This document shows positions 12,860 to 24,695 of a stretch of 64,000 bases of DNA, in pieces (position 1 is the stretch's first letter; every line of letters begins with the position of its first letter). Source of the DNA: Trametes villosa (taxonomy: Eukaryota; Basidiomycota; Agaricomycetes; Polyporales; Polyporaceae). The notes below the pieces were generated by a model. The model made no database searches, was not told the DNA's origin, and was given only the letters and a program-made list of their open reading frames with translations. Position numbers and translations under genes: made by a program. The DNA is taken from contig PUDQ02000001.1 of NCBI GenBank assembly GCA_002964805.2, forward strand, positions 7,836,001-7,900,000. The letters are read 5' to 3'.

Positions 12860-15800
12860 ATGTCCCATCTCACAGCACCGATGCCCACCGGGCACCACGC
12901 ACACAAGTCCCACCTCTACGACTTCCCCCGTCCTGTCCACCCGCTCACGCCGCCAGACACGGACTACGAGACTCTGTCCCAACAGGTTGCACCCGCGCAG
13001 AACATGGCTGGACTGGAGACGGACCCATTTCCGCCTCAGCACCAACACTACCCCTCCGTGACTGATTCCCCCTTCGCGAACCTCCACAAGAAACGCCCCT
13101 CGGTCACGTACGTGAGCTCGGGCATTCGCGACTCCAGGGAGCGGGTCGTGCAGAGAGGCATCAAATGGTTGGTCGTCGTGCTTCCGCCTGTCTCGTTCAC
13201 CAGAGAGCACGGACATCTGGGACATACGCTTGCGTCGGGCCCGACCCGCCGGTTGTCCAATGGCATGCTTATGCCGCTGTACCCGACGGTAAGCCGTTAT
13301 ATCTGATACGGCGACGAAAGGTGCTAATCCCGGGCACAGCTCAACAGTCAGCTTGGCGCTATCGCACGCGAGTTCAGCTTCCCAAGCATCTCCGGCATCT
13401 GTGTGTACCTACACACGACTCACGGCGGGCTTTCCCTCAGCCCCCGTGTTTCCGACGAGTCGTGGCCGATCCTGTGGGGACACCTGTTCGACGCCCGCTC
13501 TCCGTCACTCCCGGCCCAGCAGCTGCCTATCAGTGGTCAGATAGAGTTCGACATTGACTTGTCCAAAGCCCGCTGGTACGACGCCTGGCTGTCGTCCTCA
13601 CGCCGCGACTATGTCGACGTGCCACAGTCCGTCACGCCCTCGCGCGCGCAGTCCATCTCCCATTGGCGGGGGGACAGTCAGACATCCATCAATGAGCCCC
13701 TGGACGATCAAGTTGACGCCATCTCCGTCGTGCAGCCCGCCAGGAGCTCCGCCCGTAACATCAAGAAGCTCTCGCTCTTGGACCGGTTCGATGGCGCGTC
13801 GGTTCGTTCGGGGTCGAAGTTGGTACCGCGGGACGAGTCTCCTCCCAGCCAGAAGGCGCTCTCGCCCATCGTCCAGGAGGATGAGCCCGCAACGGCCAAG
13901 AAGGAGTTCGATAGCCGCGTTCAGTCATGGCGCATGAGTGCGACCGCCGCGGCGCGCAGCCCGCTTGCTGCCACTGGACAGACCAGTCTTGACGCTGCCA
14001 ACATGCCTAACATCATGGCTGATCTTCCGACCGCCAGTACGACCGAGCTGCAGTCGTCGGAACTTAACCTGGACGACTATGCCTGGTCTGTGTCTTCCGT
14101 TGGCCCTCCGGACTACGACATGGAGTCCGTCGCGTCCTGGGACCGCGTCCCCTCCGTGCACATGGACAGGCGCTTCGAGGGATCCGTCTGCCTTACGCCC
14201 TCGATTTGCACGTCCTTCGGCCCTGACGACGACTACTTCCCGTTCTCGCCTATCTCGTACATGTCGCGCCTTCCGTCCCCGGATATCGCGTGGCGCATGC
14301 TCGAGGATGCTCCGCCGACCCCCTCTACGGCGACGAGCTGGGGAGCCCCGCTCTCTTTCCCGCCCTCCCCTCTGAGCTCGCCGTATGCGCCGTCGGTCGA
14401 TATTGCGGCGCGCGGCATGTTCAGCCGGCCCGTTACGCCCTCCACCGCGACGTCCTGGGGCGCCCCGCTATCGTACCCTCCGTCTCCCATGATGCTTTCC
14501 CGTGCGCCCTCGCCCGACCTTGGTGAGCGCGGCATGTCGAGTGTCCCCGGCAGCCCTGCCTTCCGCCACGCCGCTCCTGCCACTCAGCCGTACGGTCTCG
14601 TTTACCCCTACTACGATGCCGCACGGGCTTCATCGTGGCAACACGTCTGGCCCTACACTGGAGAGTCCCATGTTGCGCAGGAACACGTTGCGGAGCGTCA
14701 ACAGGCGGTACGGATGCATGACTTCGTCTTCCCTCCCCCGGCCGCCGCGCCCTCAGAGGACGGCCCATGGAAGCAAGTCTGGCCTTATGCGGCTCCCGCC
14801 TCGGACTCCGGCGATCGTGCCACCGAGTCCGCTCGCACCACTCTTGGCTACCCGGTCCTGGACATCTACCCTGCGGTCTACCCCTCGTTCGACATTTACC
14901 CTGGTCTTCTCACTGTGGATGAGCGCAAGCTCGGTCGCCCGGCGGTCAGCTCTGGCGCGGCATACCCTATCTTTGATCTTTGTAAGTTCCCGTTGGATGT
15001 CTGTATTGTCTTCTTCGCTAACATGGTATCGCCTGTAGACCCGGCTGTTTACCCGTCCTTCGATATCTATCCTGCTGCGCTCTCTGTCCCAGGCTCTGAG
15101 GAAACCCAGATCTCGGCTCGTACGTCTGCTTCAAATTTATATAACGGCTCAGAGTTCATATTCCGCTCGTAGACACGACTGGCTACCCTCACCTTGTCAT
15201 CTACCCCGCGGTCTCCAACGGATCGGTTGGAACGACGGCGACGGCCTCTGCGATCTCTGTGCATCTCCGGACGGAATACCCGGTCTTCAACATCTGTACG
15301 TCCTCTGACATTGCGCCTTTCAGAAATACTAACCGTCTGGCCTAATTAGATCCCGCTGTGTACCCCTACTGCTTCGACGAGATTTACCCCGGAATTTCTA
15401 GTGCATCGGTAAAGACCTTGACGATTTCTGTGCATCTCCAGGTGGAATATCCCGTCTTCAACATCTGTATGTATATCGGCTCTTTGCCGCCTTGCAGAAG
15501 CTGACCTAAACCTTGGATAGACCCCGCTGTGTATCCCCACTGCTTTGACGAGCTCTACCCTGCGGTTAGTGTACGTTCCAAGGTGCAAACATCTACGGCT
15601 CGCAATGTTGTGTTTGATGGCTGTAAGTTTGGCTTTCTGCTATCTCTATCTGATATACCGATCCTAATCGCCTTGGAAGACCCTCACAGCGTGTACAACA
15701 TCTACCCTGCGGTTACCCTCACGTCGCGGAAGCAGCTCTCTGCTGTTGTCGTCGGTGTGCGCTCGCAATACCCGGTGCTTGACATCTGTAAGCATGACTG

Positions 15801-18080
15801 TCTACCTTCACATGGTGATTCTCATGGGTTGTCACATTAGATCCCGCGGTATCCGGCGTGCAGGCGAGTAGCACCGTGTACGGCATTGAGGTGAACCTGC
15901 CCAAGACGTATCCCATCCTCGACATCTGTACGTTCTCCTGCTCATCGTATCATCCCATTCTAACTGTTCTCCCAGACCCTGCCGTATATCCTTGGAACTT
16001 GCGCACGGTCTACCCGGAAGTCCCTGCACGGAGCTCCATTGAGCGCGCCGACAACGGTATCGTGATCAAGCTGGCACCTGCCTACCCCATCTTCGACATC
16101 TGTGAGAGGCTTGCTGTAGTCTCAATGTCTGACGACTTACCACGATTGCCATAGACCCTGCAGTGTATCCCCACAGCCTGCGGTCTGTCTACCCGGAAGT
16201 TCTTGCGCATGCAGGCACCAAGGACGGTATCGTAGTGGAATTGGCACCTGTCTACCCGGTCTTCGACATCTGTGAGAGACCCGCTAGTTTTCGGCTGTTC
16301 CTCTGCTTACATCCGGCTTTTGCAGACCCTGCTGTGTACCCGTTCAGTTTGCAGTCTGTCTACCCGGCGCTGCCGTCATCTTCTATGGTACAGCCCCGGG
16401 TCGCCGCTAGGCAGCCATTGTCACTGCGCCCGTCGGCGAGGTCCTCTCACATACGCAAGACTTCGCTGAAGCGCGGTCTTCCCCCCGTCCCGCCCCTGCC
16501 GAAGAACGCCCGGGAGTTGACCCCGTTCTCACCCGTGTCTCGGAGGCCCCTGCCTATTGCGCGTGTCGAAGTCGTTAATGTAACCCTTGATGGCCTCTAC
16601 CCTAACGTCTGTCCCTGTAAGTGGTAACTCTTACGCTGTGTCGGGCATATACTGACATGCAGCAGACCCGTCGGCGTACCCTTATCTCTCGGTATATCCC
16701 GCGGTGGTGTCGGTCGCGTCGCCCATGGACAACACGCAGCTGATCGTCAAGACGTCGCCGGTGTCCCAGTACCCCCACCTGGTCATCTGTGAGGTTTACT
16801 CAAAGCGGGTTGTTGAATGTTCACTAATTGACGTTGCCACGCCAGACGATTCGGTCTACCCCTACCTTGAGATCTACCCTGGATCCTGGGACCATGGAGT
16901 TGCCTCGACGGCGAAGACGACGTCTCCCGTACCTCGTCGGCGGCCCAAGTACACGCACATGGAGCTCCGCTCGCAGGTCCTGGCTGCCGTGCCTGCTCCC
17001 CCGGCACCGGTTGCAGCACCCGTTCCCGCGCGCAAGAGGCCGACGTTCACACACATGGAGCTCCGCGAGGAGGTCCTCGCTTCCGAGCGTGCAACGAGGG
17101 AGCGACAGCTGCCCAGGGTGATCGTTGCGGAGCCTAGCCCAGCCACCCCTGACCTGTTCTCACCCCCGGAGCCGGACTTTGAGATCATCACGCCCACGAT
17201 ACGTTCAGCGGGACCGGGCATTCCCAGCGCGCCGTTCTCGCCTCCTGAACCTGAGTTCGAGATTGTCGCCGCCCCAGTCCCAACGCCCGTCTCTGCCGCT
17301 CCCCGTGTATCCTCGTCCCCCCAGGCCCCCGCGGGTCTCAGCCGTAGCCGTTCCGGTACTGTCAGCTCACGACAGTCCTTCGTACCGCCGCAGCGTCCCT
17401 TGGGTGCACGCCCGTCCATCCCCTCCTCTCCCGTCGCCCCCGTCTCTCCTTCAGCATCACCCCCGCGAAAGCTGAACCGTCTCTCAGGCCTGCCCGCGCC
17501 TCCGGCGGCCAATCGACGCGTCTCCGCGGCAGCACCCCGGCCCATGTCGACGTTCGGGCCGCTGCCGGCAGTGCCCGAGCCGAACCCTGGACCGTCCCCC
17601 GTCGCTCGCCGACAGACGACGCTCATGAGCCCGCTCGACGAGGAGCGGCCTTCGCCCATCAGCGGGCGTTCGCCGCAGCTCCCGTCGCCGCCGGATGACT
17701 GGCAGAGGAGTCACCGCACGCCCACCGACACGTCGCCCACTTCCCGCCTCCCTGGTGTGACGGGTGGTCTGAGCCGCTCAAATACGATGCCCTCGCGTGC
17801 AGCTCCTCGTGGTCCCAGGAGCAGCACGCTGATCTCTGAGAGGGCGAGGTTGTTCAACCCCTCCAACGGTAACGGTGCGTTTTGCTCTTGTTACGTTTTA
17901 GTAATTGGTGGTGCTGACGCGACCCATTTTCTAGGTGCCGGTGCAGCTGAAGCCGATTCGCCAACGAAGTTGATGTCGACTCTCGCGGAGTTCCCTGCTC
18001 CTCCTCGTCCTCCGATGCCCTCGAGTCCCGCACGGCCGTCAGTGTCCAAGCTAGACCGGTCAAAATATCCGTTTGCGTGA
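12860..18080 (+). CDS. Uncharacterised basidiomycete protein with exon-encoded Tyr-Pro repeats
   Basis: Three parts are visible. (1) A conserved N-terminal domain (about 13080-13520) containing RGIKWLVVVLPP, GHTLASGPTRRLSNGMLMPL, LGAIAREFSFPSISGICVYL and DESWPILWGHLFD; I recall similar N-termini in other mushroom proteins but know no function. (2) A Ser/Pro-rich disordered region with short internal repeats such as TPSTATSWGAPLS (twice, about 14320-14480). (3) From about 14849 to 16900, a dozen degenerate modules of the form YPAVYPxxxxxIYP...YP(V/I)FDI. Ten are separate exons flanked by eleven introns (49-57 nt, one of 48), nearly all splitting a Tyr codon after its first base. The tail is Pro/Ser-rich with duplicated KYTHMELRSQVLA/TFTHMELREEVLA and FSPPEPDFEII/FSPPEPEFEIV motifs. 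It ends at TGA 18078-18080. No signal peptide or membrane segment is evident. Function unknown. Confidence 0.8.
14849..16900 (+). repeat. Array of symmetric phase-1 exons encoding YP-rich modules
   Basis: Introns read at 14982-15038, 15120-15172, 15296-15349, 15467-15520, 15623-15679, 15788-15840, 15928-15975, 16102-16154, 16272-16325, 16617-16665 and 16789-16845. The ten exons between them are 81, 123, 117, 102, 108, 87, 126, 117, 291 and 123 nt, all multiples of three. Ten of the eleven introns interrupt a Tyr codon as T^AC or T^AT; the one at 15120 is C^AC. Each module typically opens YPAVYP and closes YPVFDI or YPVFNI. Confidence 0.85.
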
Positions 18081-18418
18081 GCGACCGAGGTGGGCTGGGG
18101 ATACAGTGACTACTATACCTGGATCTGTCGTTTTATCAGTGTACTTATGCGTATAATATTATGTTGTCGAGCTGCTTACATGCGTTGAACGCTCTATGCT
18201 ACTCTTGCTGCCGGAACTGCCGTGAACTTGAGCGAACGCGGTGAGCGCGCCACCGGTACCCTGAGCAGACGCGGGCACGTGGACCTGAGGCGCGTCGCGA
18301 CGCGTCGATTAGTACACGGCGGCGGGCGCCTCTTCACTTTCCCACTAGCAGCCACAACGCCCTCTGTTTCCTCTCTACCACTGACTAGGCCTCTACATCT
18401 CACTCACATCTGTGGAAC
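18081..18418. other. Intergenic region between repeat gene and rdh54
   Basis: About 340 bp holding the 3' end of the upstream gene and the rdh54 promoter. No further gene seen. Confidence 0.45.
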
Positions 18419-21400
18419 ATGCCTGGCTTCCAGGCTCCAAATATCTCTAGCTCTGTGAAGCGTCAGGCCGAGCAACATGACCCTAACTTCGCGAGCCGGA
18501 AGAGACAAGCCCTTGAGAACGACGGCGCGTCTGGACCCTCCGCGATGGAGGGCGACCACTACTTCATGGTCCAGTGGTGCGTATATGCGCTAGTGTCTTG
18601 GCCCTCTGACTCATAGATGACGCGTACGACAGGCGGAACCCGCAATACAAGAAGCACAAGACTTGGGACGGAGACGCGGTGCTTGTCGTCAGCGGGAGCA
18701 AATGCACGCTCTATGACTCTGATAACCGACAGTGAGTAGCCTAACATCTGATACCAAGTCGTGTACCCATGACCATAGGTTGGCGAGCGGGAAGCCTCAT
18801 GGAGTCGAAGGCACACACAAACTGGGGGAGGGCTCGGAGTTCACCATCGGGAGCCGCGAGGTCGAGATCGACCACAGGCTGTCGCGCGAAGACTTCCTCT
18901 CCGGAAGATGTTTCGGGCGAGGCGGCATACCCGAGGTCTCCGCAACGTCTGTGAAGCCCAGCGCCGCAAAGCAGTTTGTGCCTCTCAAGCCAAGGACGCT
19001 AAACGGCAAGAACCCCGCATACGCCGCTCCTTCTGCAGTGGCGGAGAAGCGCGGAGTAGCTCTAGAGGCAGTCAACCTGGTTTCGACAGAGAAGCCCTCG
19101 GGGAAGTCTCGTACGAATGAGTCCTACTGGACGGCTAATTGGTGAGCAATATGCCGGCCAGGCCGCATACATGCAGCTCACCTTAGACTCCCAGGCGCAA
19201 GCCACAGCAGAAGAAGCACAAGACATGGGATGAAGACGGCTACGTACTTCATGAGGGAGAGAAGTTGACCTTGATCTCCGACACAGGCGTGGTGTGGGTA
19301 TGCTTCCTCCGTTGTATGTTCGCGGTGCTGAACCGTTACCTTGATCAGCTTGGGCTCGAAGAAGTGGGATGGCCTACCTCTCTACAGCAGCTACCGGTGC
19401 TTTATTGGTAGCAGAGAGGTTGAGCTCGACAGCGAGATTGCTCGTTCGAAATTACCGACCATTGTGGGGACATCCAAGGAGCCACCAGTCGACCCTGAGT
19501 TCGATGTGGCGTCGAGTTCACAAACAGCGTCGTCTTTCCTCGTCCAAGCGCGAAGGACCTCTCAGGAAGGTGCTACTAGCTCAAGTCCATCTGTGAACTC
19601 TCCCGCATCAGCAAAGAAGTTTATTCCGCCATCTTCGTTCTACGGGGCCGCACCGAAAGCGAAGCCGAAGGGACCATTGTATGTATGGGATACTGGGTCA
19701 TTGAGACTGTGAGCTCATTGCACATGCCTCTAGGCATAATCCCGATGCACCCGGGGCGGTTGTGATGAAGTCCCCGAGCAAGGAGCATCAAGCGAGGTAC
19801 AACAAGAAGTACGCTTGACTGCCTCCCTTCGCGAGCATCGAACTAACCCATACATAAAGAAACCTACCAGTCGTACCGGTCGTCATCGACCCGGTGATCG
19901 CCCGCCACCTTCGTCCTCATCAGAAGGAAGGCGAGTACGCCTCCTGTTCCAAGGAGTTTCGATACTGACTAGCTATTGTAGGCGTACAATTCTTGTACGA
20001 ATGCGTCATGGGCCTACGCAAGCATGAAGGACAAGGATGCATCCTGGCGGACGAGATGTATGTCCTGTAGCCTCGTTGTGCCGTCGTGCTTGCTAACCCG
20101 TCGTCCAGGGGAATGGGGAAGACCCTGCAGGTAAGTTAGTTGAACGCTGTCGAGTGCTTAGCTTGATTTCCGCTGGGCAGACCATCGCGCTTGTGTGGAC
20201 ATTGCTCAGTACGTTTGTCATCGTGCGAGTACTTGATTACTCGGCTCATGTTGCGGCAGAGCAGAACCCGTACGCTGGTGCGGGGCCTGTAGTGGGCAAA
20301 GTGCTTATTGTATGCCCGGTCTCCCTCATCAACGTGAGTTCGCACGGCACAGAGTCCCCTTCTTACCTAACTCAATGACATGCGTTCAGAATTGGAAGAA
20401 CGAGTTCCACAAGTGGTGAGTTCCCCCACACAGCGGTCATATATCCTCTCGTGCCAACAGGACTGGCACAGGTTAGGTAAAGACCGGGTGGGGATTTTCG
20501 TTGGCGACAAGAACAAGTCCAACATCAAGCAGTTCCTTAACTCGTAGGTGACTCCTCAAGTCGTGTCCTACGTAGGCCTCACCATATTACAGGAGAATCC
20601 ACCAAGTTCTCGTGATTGGATACGAACGTCTGCGTACTGTCATGTAGGCTGTCTCGTAATCTCTGGTCGACTCCAGCTAACTGATACGCCCATAGCGATG
20701 ATCTAGCGTATTGCAAGTGAGTGTGTGGCCCGCGTGAGTGAAACGCCAGGCTGACTGGATTGTTACAGCCCGCCTATCGGCCTAATCATTTGCGACGAGG
20801 GTGAGTGTATGGTCCTGCTTGATCCCCCGAGCATGTATTCAGCCATCCTCAGGACACCGACTGAAGTCGGCGAACAACAAGACGTCTACCATGTTCGAGG
20901 CACTCAGAACACCACGACGCGTCATCCTGTCGGGTACACCCATTCAAAATGAGTTGAGCGAGTTCCATGCAATGGTAAGTTCATCTCAGCTCCTAGTGTG
21001 GACGGTACTGACGCATATGTAGGCGGATTTCTGCAACCCAGGATTGCTCGGTTGGTGCATTTAGCCTCTTTGAAGTCCACGAGCTAACATATGCGCTATG
21101 TAGATGACTACAGTACCTTCAAACGGGTTTACGAGACCCCAATTCTCAAGAGTCGTGCTCCGGGATGTAGCTCGAAGGAAGCCGAGCTGGGGGAGGGACG
21201 GTCTGCGCAGGTACACTGTCGACGTGCATCCGTCCATCTGAGTCTGGGTCTAACATGTATCCTGCCAGCTCACCTCCATCGCGAAGAGTTTCGTACTGCG
21301 CAGGGAGGCCACAATGCTGAAGAAATACCTACCGCCCAAACGTAAGAGCTCTCTGTCCTCAGCGTTACTGCACATGCCTAATGCCAGCCATACCGTGCAG

Positions 21401-23328
21401 ACGAATACGTAGTCTTTATCACGCCGACAGCGTTACAGCTTTCCATCTTTGAGAAGATACTCTCCAGCGACAAACTGGACAATCTCGTCCGCAACTCCAC
21501 CGCGGAGTCGCTCGCTCTCATCGGCATGCTCACCAAGATCAGCAATAGTCCTATCCTGCTCAAGGCGACGGCCGATCAAGCTCGACTCAAAGCCCAGCAG
21601 ACTGGCGATACGGTGAAGCGAAACGCGATAGAAGAGGCACTTACACTTCTCCCCCGGGGAGCGCAGGTGGAAGACGTGTCTCTGAGTGGTAAGCAGCCGT
21701 CGAGTGCGATGTCTTGGTACACACCTCATTCTGCAATGTCAGGGAAACTGAGTGCACTCGCGACCCTACTACGGGCGTTGCATAAGGCAAGTCTCCAAAC
21801 TCAGCTTCGCCGCCGTTCCATCCCGTGATGTTAATGCTTAATCCATAGCACACCGAAGAGAAGATCATCATCGTGTCTCACTACACATCCACCCTCAATA
21901 TCATCGAAGCATATTGCAAGAAGAAGTCATACACATACCACCGCTTGGACGGGTACGTCTACGATAGCCCAAGCACGATTCGCTTGTTGTTCACCGTTTA
22001 CCAGGAGCACCCCTCCGCCCAAGCGTCAAGAGTATGTCAACGATTTCAACAGGTCTTCTCAGGCGAAGCGATGTACGTGTCACGCTTGCTCCACAATTTC
22101 GTCGCTCACAATTGAGCAGTCCTCTTCCTGCTGAGCTCCAAGGCGGGAGGAGTTGGACTGAATCTCATCGGTGCATCCCGTCTTTGCTTGATCGACTCGG
22201 ACTGGAACCCTAGGTGGATATCCCTCATACTCTCATGATCATTCCTGTTTGCTGAATGATAATGGCAGTCACGATCTTCAGTCGATGGCCCGCATACATC
22301 GGTATGAGCCGCCTCTTGACATGTCATTCTAGCGTACTGAGCTTTCCCAGCGATGGCCAGAAACGCCCTGTGTATATCTATCGTTTCCTGACGACCGGCA
22401 GCATCGATGGTACGTCATGTTGTCCAACAAGCATACATCCCGCTAACGCTCGGGCTGGCGTACAGAGAAGATCTACCAACGGCAAGTCACGAAGTTGGGG
22501 CTGAGTGACTGTAAGTTTTGCACACCTCGATGATGAAGGGCCTTGACTCACCTAAAGCTGTTCAGCTCTGATGGGATCGGTACGTTGGTCGTTTATCAAA
22601 GCCACTACTGGTATTGACCGGTCATGTAACAGGGCTCCGCCGAGTCGAAGTTGGACTCCTTTACGCGCAAGGACGTGAGTTTCAACACACATTCCCATCA
22701 CCCTATGTGGCATCGTGCTGAATCCCGCCAAAGCTCCTCGATATCTTCACCATCAATCCCCATACTGCGTGCAACACGCACGACCTCCTAGACTGCCCTT
22801 GCGAAGCATCGGAAGATTCGGAATCCGTACCACAGCAATTCACGAGGGAGGACCTCGATGAGGCAAGCTCCTCGAGCGGCGACGAGGATGACCCAGTGAA
22901 GGGCTTCATGGCCGCGTCGCAGGTGAAGTCGAAGGACGTAAACAAGGTCGACAAGGCGGTGAGCAAATCCTACCATTCGCGCGTATTGGAGCTGACCTGC
23001 CTCTTCTTAGTACATGAAGCAGAAGCGTGCACAGCTCGCGGCCCTCGGCGAGTGGACGCATATCAACTGCTTGCGGCCAGGTGCGGCGGACAAGGTCCAG
23101 GACGACATGCTCACCCATCTCATCTATTCCCCGCCAAACGCCGCAAGCTCGTCGTCCGCCCCGCAGACGCTGACGGAGAAGCTCCTAGAGGCCGCTGACA
23201 GGATCGTTGCGGAGGAGGTGTTCTTCCAGCGGGACAAGGTTCCCGGGGGGTCGGTGTCGTTCTTGTTCGAGCGCAGCTCGAAGTTGACCTTGCAGGAACG
23301 CGAGGAGATCGTAGACGAGGACGACTGA
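18419..23328 (+). CDS. rdh54: Rdh54/RAD54B-like Swi2/Snf2 DNA translocase
   Basis: A gene with many short introns. All SNF2 helicase motifs can be followed across splice sites: ILADEMGMGKTLQTI (Walker A, split at 20059), [24 protein letters not shown] (Walker B), [19 protein letters not shown], then in the second RecA lobe [50 protein letters not shown] and [19 protein letters not shown]. Before the ATPase there are two tandem copies of an RKPQxKKHKTWDxDG module (about 18565-18870 and 19125-19440). That module is single in the RAD54B N-terminus, as I recall it. The C-terminus ends in an acidic helix, [12 protein letters not shown]. Rdh54/RAD54B removes or remodels Rad51 on DNA and aids interhomologue recombination. 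The N-terminal module favours Rdh54 over Rad54. Junctions in 19800-20130 and 20400-20720 are least certain. Confidence 0.88.
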
Positions 23329-23470
23329 TATGACTTCCAGGATTCTGTAGACTAACGTACATATTCTGTCGCGAGTGAATTGCTGCACCCTAATTCAAGA
23401 GACATTGGCGAGATATACGTATACTAAATTTGTACGCTGCAGCGTCATCACGCGAGGACAATATACTACC

Positions 23471-24352
23471 CTAAGCTTTCCCATGAAGCGTAACGATATT
23501 ACTTCCATCGCCGGGGCCTTTGCGCCGCGGGATTCCCTGCTCCTGGTAGCCTGTATGCCTCTCGCGTTGTGCGCGTGCCGCAACGGACAACCGGTCGTCC
23601 ATGAAGTTCTTGTGGATCTACCGGCCGCGTCAGGGCCCAGTGCGAATGCGAGGAAACCTCGCCAACACACCTTCTCCTCGTGAGCCTTGCGCTCAGCATC
23701 TTCTCGGGCCTGTTTATTCTTCTCGTCCTCCAGTTTCTTCCGTTCGCGCACTAACGCCTCCTTGATCATGGACACTCCAACGCGAAGCTCGTTCATGTTG
23801 TTTCCTTTGAAGATGTAATAGGGCACAAAGTCCTCTGCCTGCCGGCCGATTCTTGTCGGGATTGGAGCACACGGAGGAGGAGGGAGTGCCGTACCTTCTC
23901 CCCGAAACCGAGCTGCTCCACCATACGGTAAGCCATGGGTTCTACGGGGATGAATTAGAGGACTGACGTCGACTACAAGCTCCAGGACGCCCTTCGGCTC
24001 CATAATGAGTTTCTTGATCTTGTCGTTCGATATCTTGAACCTCCGGAAGCGGGGGTCTGTCGGGTTCGCGAGGATATTCTCCGCCAACTTCACTACGGTC
24101 TATTCCCCGCCTTGTGTTTGAAGCAATGGATGAAAATATGAAGTGGCGGATGCGCACCTCAAGAGAGCGCACCGCGAGCTCGGCAGGATTGGCCTCGAGG
24201 ATGTCGCGGTCTATTCTCTTCCGGAAACGTTGCCGCACCTCATACTCGTCGTCGAAGGAGGTGTACAAAAGGCGGGATGGCTCGGACTTTCGAAGGCGTT
24301 GGACATTCCGTTGCGCTGCCGCCGCCACCGCGGCTCTGTCGACGTTGGCCAT
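23471..24352 (-). CDS. PUB-domain protein (tandem paralogue A)
   Basis: Five or more exons. The start, MANVDRAAVAAAAQRNVQRL, leads into a short helical block, RKRIDRDILEANPAELAVRS. A PUB/PUG-like domain follows: VVKLAENILANPTDPRFRRF, ISNDKIKKLIMEPKGVLELV, then an 18-nt exon encoding LGFGEK (23895-23912), then EDFVPYYIFKGNNMNELRVG. A charged coiled-coil helix, ERKKLEDEKNKQAREDAERK, comes next. The last exon ends LHGKA before TAG at 23471-23473. PUB domains bind the C-terminal tail of the AAA ATPase Cdc48/p97 in protein quality control; that role here is inferred from the fold only. It sits head-to-tail with a paralogue 344 bp upstream that has the same exon architecture. Confidence 0.7.
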
Positions 24353-24695
24353 CGGGGGCGATACCTACGGTGATGGGTGTCTACGAAACGTACGACGCGG
24401 GGGCGTCGATGGCTAGCATACCTATATACTGCACCCCAGTCCACGAGGATTGCTGCTGCGGTAGAATGCGTTTAGCGAGACGTACTGCAGTCAAGGAAGC
24501 ACCGACTTACCGTACGTGCCGCTATTCGCATGGAACGCGGTGGGAAGCAGGAAGCTCCCACTGACACGAGGTCAGTAGTTGCTGCGGTAGACGAGGTTAT
24601 CAGTCTGGCAAGAGTAGCAGTAGAACCTCCTCGGATTGGGTACAGATGTATGAATACAGAGCGGTCTATACAGTGTGAATTTGAGCATCACGGAA
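24353..24695. other. Intergenic spacer between the two PUB genes
   Basis: This 343-bp spacer holds the 3' end of paralogue B and the promoter of paralogue A. Nothing else supported. Confidence 0.45.

Noticed and set aside
14849..16900. YP repeat region as a tandem DNA satellite or CRISPR-like array
   Set aside because: Repeats are conserved at protein level only; unit lengths and DNA sequences differ and introns separate them.
16874..17659. Open frame (261 codons) on the - strand
   Set aside because: Antisense to the Pro/Ser-rich tail of the YP-repeat gene; Gly/Arg-rich with no domain.
17875..17935. Read-through of a possible intron in the YP-repeat gene tail
   Set aside because: The segment is in frame either way, but its GTGCGT...TTTTCTAG borders and AT content fit an intron better than coding sequence.
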